Below, one piece after another: positions 24,201-39,200 of a DNA stretch of 64,000 bases (its first letter is position 1; each line of letters begins with the position of its first letter). A model generated the notes under the pieces. That model was given only the letters and a program-made list of their open reading frames with translations. It was not told where the DNA came from and searched no databases. The stretch is from Rhynchonema sp. JSB1_4. Taxonomy: Eukaryota; Nematoda; Chromadorea; Monhysterida; Xyalidae. Position numbers and translations under genes: made by a program. The DNA lies in contig JASAMV010002606.1 in the NCBI GenBank assembly GCA_030248065.1, positions 1-64,000 on the forward strand, given 5' to 3'.

Positions 24201-27200
24201 TTTGAATCGCTGTTTGGTGAAGCTGATAGAGAATCTAAATACAAACCAAGAGAAAATCACCATTATAATCTCATTAATGACTGCAGTTCAACACGCGACG
24301 ATGACGCATCGGATGATTTGGACGATACTTCGAGTGTGGGCACACAATCCGATGTGGAGTCCGGATTCGTGGACTCGGCGGGCACAAACAGTGCGGCTGC
24401 GAATGTCGACTCGATGCTGCTGCCAATGATGCCACCTGGTCGGTGATGTTTCATTCGTGGTACTTAATTGTGGGTGGGTGATTGGGAAGACGATCGTGAC
24501 GCATTTTTCCGATTGAACAAAATGAACAATGATAATAATGATCAAATAGCACTCAAACAAAACAACAAAACGAGGCCAAGCACATTCAAATAAATAAATC
24601 TCTAACGTACGAAACGTATGAGCGAAATCAACGACGGTGGTCGCTCCGGCCCAGTCTTGCGTTGCTCGAGGACCGGGAACAACTGTTAAGCATGAACAAG
24701 GCGGGACCAATCGCCATGTTTGATTTCGTCGCACACGTTCACACATGAATATTGTGTGCACAAACTTTGGGTTGCTTGGCAAATGTTTCTCGATTAGAAT
24801 TTCATTGAGTTGATGTTGCGGAATTGTCATTAACGTGTTCCCAGATAATGGAAAATAACAGACATTGAAACGAAACCAAATTGGAAACCTTTGAAGCAAA
24901 ACAAAAACCAACGACGTCGAGTTCCAGCTGTAGAATTTCGCCTGATGTTCCACCGATGGTACCTATGTTTTGGCCAAATTTTAGCGACACTTCCATTTGA
25001 CCCAGCAATGCAAAGAAATCTGTGCAAAAAAACAACGCCGATAAAATTCTTGCTTACGCCAGGCCCTACCGGCGATCTCGGCTACGCGACGGTGCGTTTC
25101 GTGACGAAATTTCTCGACAAAGTCTGCAGCGAGGCGGGACTGGATGGCAATCAATTGGCACAATTGCATCGACGCGTGCCCGGTTTTGTGGCCGCGCATG
25201 TGGAGGACTTGGAACAGGTGCATCGGGAGAGCAAACGGTTGCCGCCGATTCATAAGGTATTGAATGTTTGGTGTTTTTTAGCGCTGGTTTTTGGGACAAA
25301 AAAAATTGCTAACTAGGTACTGATTTATGGAGTGTCTTCGCGGGCAGTCATATAACAGTGAAGCATCGGCGTTTTGAGAAGACCACAGATTTGTCGTGGC
25401 ACTTTTTTGATATCCCGATGGAATCTGAAAACGGTTGTGCATGTTCACCGAGTTTTATGTTGTTGTTCAAGGTTTTGGTGCTGCTGTTTTCATTTGTTTT
25501 TTTTGCTCACATAACACGTGACGAAACACGGACCTTGCCGTTCCTGACCTGGTCATGCAGCCGTGAAGCATCAAGTGATTGCCGCCGGCCTCGACGCTCC
25601 TGCGTCCAGGGTTGGATTTAAAAAAAAGTAAAAATTTTTTTGTAAAAAAATTTTTTTTTTAAAAGGTTGGCCACTTTTTTTATTTTAAAATTTTAAACGG
25701 TAAGTCCACTTTTTTTATTATTTTTCCCCTTTTTTCGTTATTTTCTCACTTTTTTAAGGTAAAAATGTATGTTTTCATGCGTTTTATTGCTAATCATTCT
25801 CAAAAAATCGCCTGCGGCGCTTATATTTCAGTTTAAAATGGCGTTGTAATGGACTCATACAGTTCCCAGACATCCCAACAATCGCTGCACGTATAATATA
25901 GGACACCCCATACCGTATACTGTGCAGTTATTTAGCTATCGACGTAAGCTATCGACAGACTCCACTTTGCTCGCCTATTTGCAGTTGTGTGGATTTGTCA
26001 TTTGTTGCTTTTGTCACACAACATGAGTGTGGTGTAACTCTTTATCTCTCTTCAAATTTATCCCCAAATTCACAAACAGAAGGTTGGTCTTCCCTTTGTC
26101 ATATATGCCCACAGAGTTACCTTCGGGCGGGTTCTCAAAATTATGACCAAATGGGCTAGATCGCAGGTGATCGACATAAACATGCAAGTCAGTGGAGAAG
26201 TTCTCTTTAGCGTCCCTCAAAACATACCTAAGTAACATGATTTCAGAAATTTCATCTTTCTAGAAACCAATTTTTTGGGGGTCCGGAATAAAAAAGTGAT
26301 TTTAAAAAAAAATTTTAAAAAGTTTTTTTTTAAAAAAAAAGTTCGATAATAAAAAAATTTTTTATTCCAACCCTGCCTGCGTCACTACAAATTGATATGA
26401 CAGAAATGAGTTTTGAATCAATGACATCTACATTTCCAACTGATTAAACCCAGCCACTAAATATTCCGATGTGACAAAAAATTATTAATTCCATTTCACT
26501 CTCCAGCCCAAACTACTGACGCCCATTCTGCTGCCGGGCGAGCGCATGATGATGTCGCATATCCGTGTGTTCCTGTTGCCTGATCAACAAGGCGAGTCAG
26601 GTTCAGTCGTTGGTGCCCGACCCAAACCGGGACTGGATGATGCCACCGATGAATGTCATCTGTTGCCGGCCGAGGGGTCGCTCGTGTTGACCAACTACAG
26701 GGTGGTCTTCAAGGGACAACCGTGTGATCCGTTTGGTCAGTGGCTCTTTGCTAGTGTTTTTTGTACAGTTTGGAGGTAATTTGGGCACCGGTGGATATTC
26801 TGAGGTCTAAAGGATCCCGAAACGCTTTTCTTCAAATTTACTAACGAGAGGATGTGTTTGGCGCGTAACTTGTGGATCCGCATTGCGTCAACAATGCGAG
26901 TGTTTGAGAGTGTTACAAAAGAAAAGATCCAAAGAAAAACGAAAAGCAAAGAAAAGAAAAATCGTGCTTATTTATTTGGTTGCAGTGTGCGAACAGGTAG
27001 TGATGCGATCAATGCCGGTGTTGTCAATGAGCAAGGAGAAACGCATCTCCGTGCCAACCGCCCTGCACATCAGGGGCGTCGAGCACAAACAACCTCATTT
27101 GCATGATGCACTGCAGATTAGGGCTGCCACGTTTCAGGTACTGTACCACAACGGGATTTGTTTGGTTTGTTTGCAATTTTTTGGCTTGTTGTGTTTCTGA

Positions 27201-30200
27201 GGAACATGATCCTCTACGTGCAAAATTGTTGCTCTAATTATATTCATTTCATATATTTCTTTCGGGAAACGTTTTCTCTCTTGTTTATTTCGGTTTCAGC
27301 GACGCAATGAGCGTTTCTGATGAAACAATGGTTTCTTTTGTGACTTTTCGAGAACATTTTTACACGGCTTTAGGCTTGCATAGTGATTCCTTCATTTCAT
27401 TATCAACTACATTCGTCTTCTTCTGTTCTTCCAGTAAGTAGCTAAAGACCATCAACCAATAATCTCATGCAAAATGAAGGTTGTGTGCAAATTAAAAAAC
27501 CTACTTTTTCCAAAAAATAGATTTCCCAAAATACAATGCTTACAGTTGCTGCGCGTTGCGTTTGACGAAGAGGTGCCGAGCGAAACGGTTGACAAATTCT
27601 GTGCAACGCTCGAACAAATCCGTTGGCCCGAGTCCATATTCGATTTATTTGCCATCGCTTACCGCTCGTTCGGTGCGCAATATACCGGTACTATGACGCA
27701 GCAGAGGGTGGTCAAGACGAAACAGAGCACCTTGACGTTAGTTGGGATTGTTTTTTTTGGTTGGCTTTTTTTTGAACAAGTGTAGCGAATAACTACTGAG
27801 TCCTGTTTAGGGTTAGAGGTCGGGGGGGGGGTACCCGACACCCGACATCTGAAAATACCCGACACCCGACATTTGAGAAAAAAAGCCGACTCCCGACAGT
27901 TCCAAAAAAAACCCGACACCCGACATCTAGTTTTTGGAAAAAACCCGACACCCGACACCTGTTTTTGGACCAAAAACAGGCAACTTTTTGCTCCTTCGCA
28001 CTATTAGTGCAATTTTTTGGATCAAGTGACTGAATTCAAGTGTGTTCACACAAAAAAAACACCAAAATGACACATTCTGCGTCTTCGGAAACATTTGGTT
28101 CGAAGAAAATTTTCTCTCAAAATTCTTTTCTCGGCAAAACTGATGTTTTGAACCGTAAGTGTCGGGTGTCGGCTGTCGGGTCCAAAAAAACCCGACACCC
28201 GACACCTGGAGGCACCCGACACCCGACACCTACACTTTTTTGGCACCCGACACCCGACATCTCTCTAACCCTAGTCCTGTTAACCAAAATCGGTTTATAT
28301 AGTAGTATTGAAACATCAGCTGTTTTGCGGTGCACTGGTTGCTGTTTTTGCAGCCTGGTAAACACTGATGTTTCAGGACCAGAGTCGCCTGACAATGATT
28401 TGACATTCAATCTCGCATCACAGTGGTGATCAAAAACTGTCTGTGATAAATGAACACAACCAAGTCTTAGCCGATTGGCATTGCCGGAACCTGACAAATG
28501 CCACAGCCGTTATATAAATGTCGAAGATGTTTCTACATGGTTTGATTGACCTGATTGATCGGCAGAATAATGAAAAAACTAGTTGTTAAAATGAACAAAC
28601 AAGAATTGAATATCCCACCAAATGATAATATTCCAGAGGTTTCCCGCCACTGCCCAATAAACGCTGATGGTTCAGCTGCGGTGTAAATCTGGATCGGGGT
28701 TGTTTGATAATGTTCGCTGCGTTCCTGAAACTGATCAAGAATCAAGATGATCAAAATACAAACCAAAACCGACCAAAATCAGCTTTCGTTGCAGCGGCAT
28801 CGCCAAAACCACCCTTCTCCGCACGGCTCGTCGCGCTGGTCTCACATCCACGGGCACTGCTGGCAATAAACAGACTCCTCTGAGCATACGGACGAGGCAG
28901 GGCGCACCGCTGGCCACGACCGTGGAACACGATGATGATGTGAGGGGGAATATTTTGGGTTCGGACTATTAGATTGTTATGATATATAGCGTTTCGTTGG
29001 GAATGCATCTCTCTCTGGTCACTTAGTTATAATGTGTAGACAACAGTGTAGATATGAACTGGACATTTCACACATCTGGGCTTAGTCGTGGTGTTTTTAT
29101 GACCGTAGTATGCACTGTATTGCATTCAAACGGCCGTTTCACTTCACGTAACCAAGTTAAATGCTTTCCAGAATAATATTACTGAGTATACAGAAATGTT
29201 TCTCATGCCCCACTTCAACAGGACCGATTATTCAGGCAATGATTAGCACAGCGCAAAAGTTCCTCCATAAATGTCGCAACAGCACATCACAAATACTCTA
29301 ATTTCCAAAACCCAACCCGGTTGAAACATCATTGCAGGCCACGCCACGTGCATCGGTCGGCAGTCCACCACCACCAAGTCGCACCATCGAACGTTTGGGT
29401 GACCGGGACTATGTACGTGACTGGGACCGATTGAGTCTGCAAGCGAATGGAGCGTTTAGATTGACCGCTGTCAATAAGACCTATGAGATTTGTCGAAGGT
29501 TTGGGGAGTGGTTGTTGTATTTTTGTTGTTTTTTGGTTGGGTTGTTATTTGTTTTTTCGTCGGTAATGAAAAAATCTAGTGTAGTAGTGTATGCTAGCGC
29601 TGAGTGAGTTAATGTCGACGTTGGAACATTTTTCGGGTTAAGATAGTGAGTGGAATCGTGGAATTGAGTTACGTTGGACTATGATTTTGTGGAATGTTCT
29701 TTCAGGTCGAATATTACCCATCCGCTAATGCTACTATTGCATTTAGTTCGCTCTCATCCGTTCACAAACATGTTGACGCACCATTCCACAATGCGAGATC
29801 CTCACCTAAAATTGGTGCTTTTTATTTGCAGTTACCCGGCTGGTCTACTTGTGCCGGCGAAAATCAGCGACGACAGTCTGCGAAAAGTGTCCAGATCGCA
29901 TAAACATGCGCGGTTTGTTATTTTTCATCATTTTTTACTTGAAATTTCAAAAGAAAGAATATTTTTATTTTTTCAGTTTTCCAGTGGTGACGTGGTGCAG
30001 TGGACGTGGTGCCCTGTTGCTGCGGGCGTCGGCATTTCAGCAGAAAACGATGGTCAGCCGGATAAAGAAGGCCGGACAAGTCGGCATGAAGCAGGCGCAA
30101 GGTTGATTGATTGTTGTTTGTTTGTTCTTTTGTTTGTGCGTATTTATTTGTTGAGAGGTGTGGGATTAGTTTCCGAAACTGTCGCAAACCTATATGCGTG

Positions 30201-33200
30201 CAAAAATGTTGCGACTGGTCGGTAAACTGGCATCCACTATTGGCAGCGTCAGTGACGTCTGCCGCATTACTCCAAATGAAAACTGAACGTCGATTTCACG
30301 GAAAATGAATCAATAAAAAAGTGAACAGCTGCTTTGCTCGCAATGGAACTGAAGCAGTTCTTCGCAGTTTTTCGCAGATACCGAGCAAGAACGTGAAAAA
30401 ATCTCCAGTCATGTTAGTGGCAAGTGCAAAACTGCTTCACGCAATCCCCGGCATTAAAGCTAATTTGGCTAGTGAGTAAGTTAATGAGACCACGATAAAT
30501 TCTATGTTCTGCATTTCAGACATTTTCGACGGCGTCGATCGTTCAACGTCTAGCACTGTACTGAAATCATCGATAGAACACGAACGATATTTGGCTGCGC
30601 TGGTGTCACTGTCACCCACAGGGGTCGGGCTGAGTCGACAGAGCACGCATCTCACTTGTGAGTTTATGCTTGTTTTGTGCGGTCTAATAAATCTTGGTTT
30701 CAGTTAACTGCCTAAACACAAAATTGACGTCTTTATTTGAGGGGTCTTTTGTTCATTTACTAAAGGTTTTTCATCCAAGCAATCGAAACACTGCCACACC
30801 GAAAAAATAAGGGCAAAAATAATCGTTGCAGGGTGCGATCTGTTTTGTCCATCCCAGACATCGTTTCTGATGATTGCATAAGAATAAAGTTTCTGAGAAT
30901 GCGCAGTGTTGATCGAGTTCATTTTATCAATACACGAATCGCCGCAACTCCGTCCTGCTTTCGTTTTGGCCATAGGCTACTGATGTTTCACTCGAGGATG
31001 ACCCTTGTGTGTATGTGTGTGTCTGTGTGTGTGTTAGACGAAACTTCCACAACCAAAACTCACCTGCCACAAAACCGAATAATCCGAACAAATTTGAAGA
31101 AAATGCAGATGAACCGTAATGTTTCATAGTGTGGAAATTTTGAGTCTGTTTCCTTTCAGTAGATCGATCATGCTGCGCTGCATATATTTACATTTCGACG
31201 AATGTTCTTGGCAGTTTCAATTCCACACAATAAACCGGCTGCTTTGTTGGGCGATGTTTCACTCGCGAATGACCAGGCGGCCAAAAAATGGGCCTGCATG
31301 TTCCCGCGGTGTCTGCCCCGGTATCGCAAAAAAAACAAAATGAAAAGCAAAACCCCCTAATATTGTTTACAGCGTCGATGGGCAGTCTTCTGTCAATGGA
31401 CAGTCTTATGTTGACCTCGCTCGACACGCACAGTATCGACTCGCACACGCCTGAGATGCACAGACGCAGTGGCTTGCCCTCGTTCGCCAACAGGATCAGG
31501 GCAAGCACTGGCAAGAGTCCGGGACGATGTGAGTTGTTTGCGTACACTTGCCGACGGAAAAAAACTGTTTTTTTTTTGCGCGGGCCGAATGCCTTTCCGT
31601 TTATTTTGCAAGGTGGTTGTTTATTTATCGGTTTTTTTTGTTTTGCTTTTTCCAAACAATTGTAACGCAAAACTGAGGAGTTTTTTTGGTTCAGATCACA
31701 TTTTGGTCTGATGTTCGGACCAAAATTTTCTGTTAAACCCTACTTTCGTGTTTTGTGCTCAAACACTTCACTTTTCTGACCGGAACACCTTAAGTGCTGG
31801 AAAAGTATTCGAAAAAGAACAGTTTTTTTTTTGAAAACAGTCCTTTCAACGAAAAATAAAGAACGGCACTTTACGCCAGTATAAGTTTGGGTCGGGGCAG
31901 GGACTTTTTAACCGAATTTAGTAGTTTTTTGGCTAGTAAATTTTTTGAAGAGGTAGTAAATTTTCAAATTTAGTCTAAGAGCTGCTATACATTTTGTATC
32001 GGCCAAAAAAGCTCGTAAATAGGCTTGTCAGCGGCAAAAAAGCCACTAAACTTTTAATTTTGTTAGCTTCTTGCTGCTACTAGCCCATATTGAAAGAAAA
32101 ATATACCATGGGTTGGGGTAATTTGGAGTGATGTCGCAGATCTAGAGGATCAAAGTTCGAATCAAACCCAAATTTCATACGTTGTGCTTGCTGATGGAGA
32201 ATGTGAAAGCTGTCATTCCCCAGAGGCACATTAAATTAATTCCACATCTTATTGAATCGACTGCTAAGCGATTTTCAATTTTGATAGTTTCCATTTTACT
32301 GTTTCAGCGATGGCCATGTCGGGTCGCATCGGCGCATTCAGGGGACCGAATGCCAATGCTTCCTTGTCAGGCGGGAGTGCCTACCTGACTGCCACTAACA
32401 CCCACTCATCCCCACTGTTGACGAACCTGTCGACCTCAGTCCCGACAGCGCCCGGTACCAACCGTCACTCGACCGCGTCACTGTCCGCGGCCGGACAGAC
32501 GATCGGCCAGGCGCAGACGTTGACCAGGGCGAATTTGTACATCGTCGGCGATAAACAGCAGGCAAAGGTTGAGTTCTTCTGTCTTTTAGACCATATGTGC
32601 ACATTATGAATGGTACGTTATGGACAGGCAGATTGGACCCAAAATTTCTCGTTTCTGAACCGCATGAGGTTGCCTAGATTTTGTCAATTCTCACCTAAAT
32701 TCAGATGGTTGAGTGCGAATTGCAGCTAGAAAACGTCGGAAAATGTTCGTGTAATTTCATCGCTGACTTGAAATGAAACTTATATGCAAACAAACCGTGA
32801 ATTTAAAAAAATCTTCACTTGCTGTCACCAAATGAACTTTTTGGTTATCAGCTACTTACATGTATGTTTCACTCGGCAATGGCCGTGAAACATTATCAAA
32901 GGCCACCAATTTGAATTGCAGGGTCTGAAAATGCCGTCCAAATGCGAATTCATTCCGATTGGCTATCCGAGCGCGCACGATATGAAACAAACGCTGACCA
33001 AGTTTATGCGCGTGATGAAACCGAGTGGAGGCGAACCGACAGCCAACGCGCAGACATCCACATATGGCGCGGTGGAGGAAAGTTGTTGGCTGCAATTAGT
33101 GAGTTTCATTTGGTGACTTTTTTGGTGGACGGATTTAAGCGATGCTTATTGCGCAAATGTATCATAAGGATTACTTATACTTTGGTTGAAGCATCATCTG

Positions 33201-36200
33201 TTTTGTGTGGTAGACAAAATGTGTACTGGGTCAGGGCCTAGTCATTGTTCGCTGCCGTAATCATGTCCGACTTTATTTGATCATCAATTTTTCTTTTTGT
33301 GACATCTTTTGTTTTTCGTTTCCTCATGACGACAAGTGCCTGCTGTATTTTTCGGTGGCATAAATAAACCGAGCGAAACATTAACCACTTCTTGCCAACT
33401 ACTGTTTGCTAAAAATTTTACTCGTTCCGTCTTCCAGGTGAAATACCAACTGCAAACGTGTGGTGCGATAGTTGATCTGATCGATATTCAGAATTCGTCC
33501 GTGGCCGTGTGTCTGGAGGACGGCTGGGATGTGACTTGTCAGATTATGAGCTTGACACAGGTGCCGTGGCTGTGGGGAATCGGTGTTTTCTCTTTGAAAG
33601 TTGCGGGAAATGTATTTAAAATAATTTTGTTTTTTTCTCCAAACAAGTTGGATTTGGGTTGATAAGATGGTAATGTATTTCGGTTATATGCGGTTGGGGA
33701 TATACTGCAGGCCTGTGGTAACCGCATTTACATTAACTGCTATTTTTTAGTTCTATAATTTTTGTATTTTTTAACGAAGGAGAGGTGTGCACGATCAGCT
33801 GAGATGGGAACAGTCGCTCTGGTTATGTATTGTGTGAAACATTTTGCCAACATTTTGGTATGTGCTTGCGACCTTGGTTACAGCGAAACGCGCGCTACCT
33901 TTTTAATTGTGTAGATTTCAGGGCAAGCGTTTCTGGTACCTAAAAATTAGTAATTCTTCTATCAACGGGACCAAGTTGTGTTTGCAGAAATAATGAATTT
34001 GCTAAATGAAACTCAATTTGCAGCTACTGCTCGACCCCCATTACCGAACATTTGTTGGGTTCCGTTGCCTGATCGAGAAAGAGTGGCTCGGTTTCGGCCA
34101 CCGTCTGTCGCATCGTCACAATCACACGACAGACACGCACAACAGCGGCATGGCACCCGTGATGTTGCTGTGGTTGGATGCCGTACATCAGGTCATTCTG
34201 GGGAGGCAGACCTATGTGAATGGTTATAGGGAAGCGTGCAATCGGTATCGGCCGAATTCGCTCTGAAAGTTGGTGATCAGAGGCGTAATCGAAATCGATG
34301 ACGAATGCTGTTGGTATTTTTCGGATTGGTATCGACGCCAGGGCGGAAATATTTCTTTTTTCGAGACCCACCCCTTGACCAACCAAATCCGTGTGCGAAT
34401 CCAAAAAATCGGTCGATAACCACCGTCGTGACCAAATCACCGAGTTGCATTCCATTCGGTCGATATCGTTAATAGCGAATTGTCGGGCACAGAATAAAGA
34501 TTAGTTGAGCACTTGGAGTGAAGTTGTGGAAGAAATTCAAGTTGCGTTCATAGTTGTGGTGTGGGATGTGAGCTGATCTCACGCGTGAATAACCTCGCAT
34601 GCTTTTTTTTACACTGAGACGTTAGTATGTGGTTACAAAGAATTTCACCCCCCCCCCACCAAACACAACTCAACGATTAAGTGATTGATTCAAATTAATA
34701 CATGATGCAAGCTTGACAGGTGCATCGCCAGTTTCCCGGTGCGTTTGAGTTCAACGACTTCTACTTGCGATTCCTGGCCTATCACACGATGGCTGGCTAT
34801 TTCACCACGTTCATGTTGGACTCGGAAGTGCGTTGTTTCTTTTTCTGTTATTTTTTATGAAGCTATGTGTTCTTTGTTTTTGCGTTTATTTTTGTCGTTG
34901 TTCAGCGGGACCGTCTCGAGGAGGGTATCCTCAATGAAACTGCCCGTCGGCCGCATCCTGAAATCAGACTGAGCTCAACGGATGACGGTGGGTCTCTCTT
35001 ATTTCATCAATTTATAATTTATTCTCATAAAAGAAAGTTTTTTTAAATTTTTTTGGTAATTTCAATTTTCCAGACGGCACCCGACCAGTGCCGCCGCCGC
35101 GCTCAGCCAGTGCGAAACAACTGGTGGCCCCGGCCAGCATTTGGGATTATATCCAGGTGGCAAATCAGTTCATTTTCTCTTTTCATTAATTTTTCAAATA
35201 AAAATTAAGAGAAAATCATGATTGTGCAGCAACGTCACGCGCGATCGTCGGTGTTCCACAATTACGCCTATGTGCCCGACATGTATGATGTGTTGAGACC
35301 GCAATCGAATCTGTCCGTGCTGGACTTGTGGATGTATTACAGCGAAGACGCGCTGGCACATGGAGCTGCGTATGATCTGGGTTGGTTGACGACGGTTGGG
35401 GGGTTGAATGTTTGTTGTGAATTTATGTAACTGTAGTTTTGCACCAGAGTTTACCACCATGGTATCGGAAATTATATGCCTGCGGGTTGTGCCTTATGAA
35501 TAGGGCGAAACATTTTGGCTGTACCGTTTTGATGTGAGACCGCTATCTCTTCCGATAATTGGTATCAAATATACTGGCAGGCGAAAAAAAACCGGATTTT
35601 TTTCACCCGAATACTTTTCCATTTATTTTTCCGCGGGTACCTTTTCGGTTTTTGATCGGAAAAATATCGGTACTTTATTCCAATTTTTCCAAAAAATTGT
35701 GATGCAAAACTGATGAGTTTTTCGATTTCAGTGAAAAATTGGCTCGAGTACAAAAATTAACCGGCCCAAAATGGGCCAAAAAGCGTGTAAACCAAGTGTT
35801 TTCGACTGACTTCAACACTCTTCAAGAGCACTCTCGTCACTTCGAACAAATTTTGCACTGAAATTGTTATATTTTTCAAAATTACGTTCTTAACTACTGG
35901 AAAAGTATTTAGAAAAAAAAAGTTTTTTTTCGGAAAAAAACCGTTTTTTTCACGAAAAATAAAGAACGGTTCTTTATGACATTATAGTGCATGAATGTAA
36001 AAATCAGCAAACAGGTCGGACATCAGCTGGCTGTGCATAATTTGGGTGCTTCCTTTTGTCGAAAGTTAGGTTTTTGTTATGAAATGTAAATTTCTTTTTT
36101 GTCGTTTTTTTTGCTCTAAGTCACAACACAAGTGACCAGGGTTGAAAAAAAAATTTTTTTTATTAACGAGCTTTTTTTTTTAAAAAAAAAATTTTTTTTT

Positions 36201-39200
36201 GATTTTTTTTTTGACGAAAAATTTTTTTATTGGAAAAAGTGTTGCAAACGACGTTTCAGGATAAATGAAATCGATACAACATATTTTTCAAAAATTGAAA
36301 AATTTTCGCCTCAGACCGAACTTGTGTGGTGACACCCGGTAGTATTGTGCAGATTCCATGGTCTCCGACCAGTTTGAGGTTGATGTTCACTAACGATGTT
36401 ACTCTGATGTATTGTAGCATGCCGTACAACGTATTTTAATGCATCTAATGCCGTATATCTGATATACGACCATCAAAATATCGATTACAGCCCAAATCTT
36501 GCGCGTCAGATCGACTTTGCGCGCCCGGTTTTGCACCAGACCTGCATATATACATGTGTAGTAGCATGTAGTAGTACATTATCGGTGCCACATCACTATA
36601 AAAGACCAGCCCCGCGCATCCCTGTACGGATTTGGGGACAATACAGGGCGCCGCAGGCGCGATTTTGGAAAAATTGTCTCGTCCACAGAAAAAAGTGTCA
36701 ATTTTTTGCCTCGAAAAAGGCCATTTTTGGACATTTCAGCCCATTTTGGGCAACTTTTTTTTATTAAAAAAAAAGCAAAATCTGAGTTTCAAAAAAAAAA
36801 ATTTTTTTTTAAAAAAAAATTTTTTAATTGACCACTTTTTTTTTTGAAACAACCCTGCAAGTGACAGCTGAAATTTGCCGTTGCTTGGCTTGCTTTATGA
36901 ATATGACAAAACATTTTGTTGCTGCGTGTCTAAGGCATCACGATGTCTCTCTCTCTCTTAATCCGATGGTCGGTGGGATATCAGATGTCTGAGAACAGTG
37001 GTGTCGTTGGGAAATCAAAAAGTCAGGAGAGCAGGATACCCCTGACCGAAAATTTACCAATACCAGATACCCGGCAGGGGGAACCCATTCCCAACCCCCC
37101 TAACGACACCACTGTCTGAGAATCAGTGAGCAAACTTTCTTATGGCACACACCACCGTGCCACGTGAGTGTATGAGTTACGATTTATAAATGAGCTTGAG
37201 TTGAGGTATTTGATTGGATGTGTTTTTGTAAACTGGTCTTTCATTTTATTCGCGGTCCAAACAAAGTGTAAAAGGGATGTGTAGCAGTGTTATTATTTAT
37301 TTCTTATAAATGTGAGTAAGATCTATACTAATAGAGTAGTAAAAGCTGCATATAGCTGCATATAAAGCAAATGTTTCATCGCAACAGCAGCTATCAAGTA
37401 ACACGCATGTTTCGAGCCACGTTGTCGACCTGTTGGTTATCATCCAGTTAGTTAGTTTATTGCGTCGGCACCAACCCAATAATACATAAATAAGAAGATT
37501 AATTGAAAGAAGCATAATTACAAGACCGGGTGTCGAGTTTACGGACATGAAAATAAATACAAAACGGTGTGCAAGTTACGGGAATGAAAAATAAACACAA
37601 AACCAGGACAGGAAAGGGTGAGAAGGTGGACGAAATCACGGACAAACAGACACAGACAACATGCAGTCAGAAACTAAATCTGCGCAGGCAGAGCCACAAC
37701 AATGTACAACGGTGCAATACCGGACGGTGCGGAATACTGTGACATAAAGAAATCCGAAAGCAATCTGTTAGATCGTCCATCTTTGTGTCCGTAGCGCATC
37801 TTTTTCCGCGGTGCCCAGCCGCTCAGAGGACCATCGCCCCTTCCCACATTGTCCTTGAAGGCCAGTAGTCCAATGTGGTGCCACTCGGGGCTCCGGCTTG
37901 CGCATGGTTCCATTGGTCGGAAAGTTTTCATTACTTAAATTGGTCGTTATCATCCATTTGGTTATCATCCACGACGATGACTGCTGCTTTCAAGGCGTTG
38001 AAACATTTTCTGTACTGTTATAGAACGGAAAGACTACACATTTTCCGAAACCATTCATTTTGTTGCAGACGCAGCCGAAAATGAGCTGTCAGAGCGTCAA
38101 ACTGATCGCACCGAAACGCACGATGTGGTCGGTATCGGACGGTCAACACGCAGGGTGGTCGATGCAAATTATGACTGTCCTGATATGGCGATGGGAGTGG
38201 GCATGCGGGCGTTGGTTGAGGCTGGTCTTCTTGCGACATTGTTTATATGACGATTGAAACATTTGTGTGTTGATAGTAATTGTCATGTGCGATTACTGGG
38301 CGCTGTGGATGGGGGAGACAAATTATTGCGTTAGTGAGAATGAGAATTGCTGTGCACCTCCTTTATTGTGTTCATTTTTCTTTAAAAAGCAACGTTTCGA
38401 TAGTTTGAAATCAACGTCAATTCTTATCGATGAGAACGTTGTCAGATGCCAGTCAATATTATGATTCGTTAATATTTGACAGTCGTAGGTAGTTCCCTTG
38501 TCAAACTGGAAGTGTAGTGTATCCAACACTGTAGTTGATACAAATGCAACGTTGGATTAAAATGTTGTCGGAACTTCTGATGTGTCAACCAGTTTTTCGT
38601 CAGACCACATCAGTTTTTCTGTCGTTCTGGTGCAAAAAAAACAACAAAATAAAAAGAATAAAAAAAGAAATGATTCAGGAAATCGAGCAACTTGAGCGTG
38701 ACCTGGCGCAGCTGCCGCGTAATTGGCAGACGGTCATGAAAACGTGTCACCAGGATGCGAAAATGCCAAAGGACACGTACAACAAGGACGATATTGGTGG
38801 GGTAGCTGTGCATTTCGATCGGTTAGTGCAATTTATAGGTGCAGATATTGACATTTTGATTTTGGTGGTCCCTGATGAGGGGCCACTTTTGAAATTCGCA
38901 TTATTGGCATCCAAGCAAACAAAGCGAATTCGCTTGAAAAACTCCATTACGTCTCATTAGCATGAAAATGAATCGAGCACCAATGTTAGATCAGTACGCA
39001 CTGAACTCATAAAAGATTATATTCCAGCAGTGTATTGTATGTAGTTTCTGGTCTGGCGGAGAAATTAGTGTCCCTCCGTCATTTTTTTGGATGGGAATTA
39101 GTGCACCCCTAGCAGGGAAGGGGAAAACTCAAATTCAGAAAAAGTCATTTTAGGTGGAAAATGTGTCCTATTTCCCTTTTTGGACAAAATTCTCCATAAA

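Larger units (their letters stand above)
15424..25256 (+). other. Sbf exons 16-24: SBF2 helical region
   Basis: This part corresponds to the SBF2 domain between the DENN and GRAM modules in MTMR5/13. Visible conserved blocks are [16 protein letters not shown] (exon 16), [14 protein letters not shown] (exon 17), [16 protein letters not shown] (exon 19), a Ser/Asp-rich linker with [10 protein letters not shown] (exon 23) and [14 protein letters not shown] with [13 protein letters not shown] (exon 24). Exon 20 (22383-22445) is only 21 codons and was placed by phase and by the motif [10 protein letters not shown]. Intron 18, between exons 18 and 19, is 5.3 kb and filled by two giant palindromes. 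Confidence 0.85.

Noticed and set aside
30111..30308. Possible extra Sbf exon with [20 protein letters not shown]
   Set aside because: Exons 31 and 32 join in phase without it and no matching acceptor and donor pair keeps the frame.
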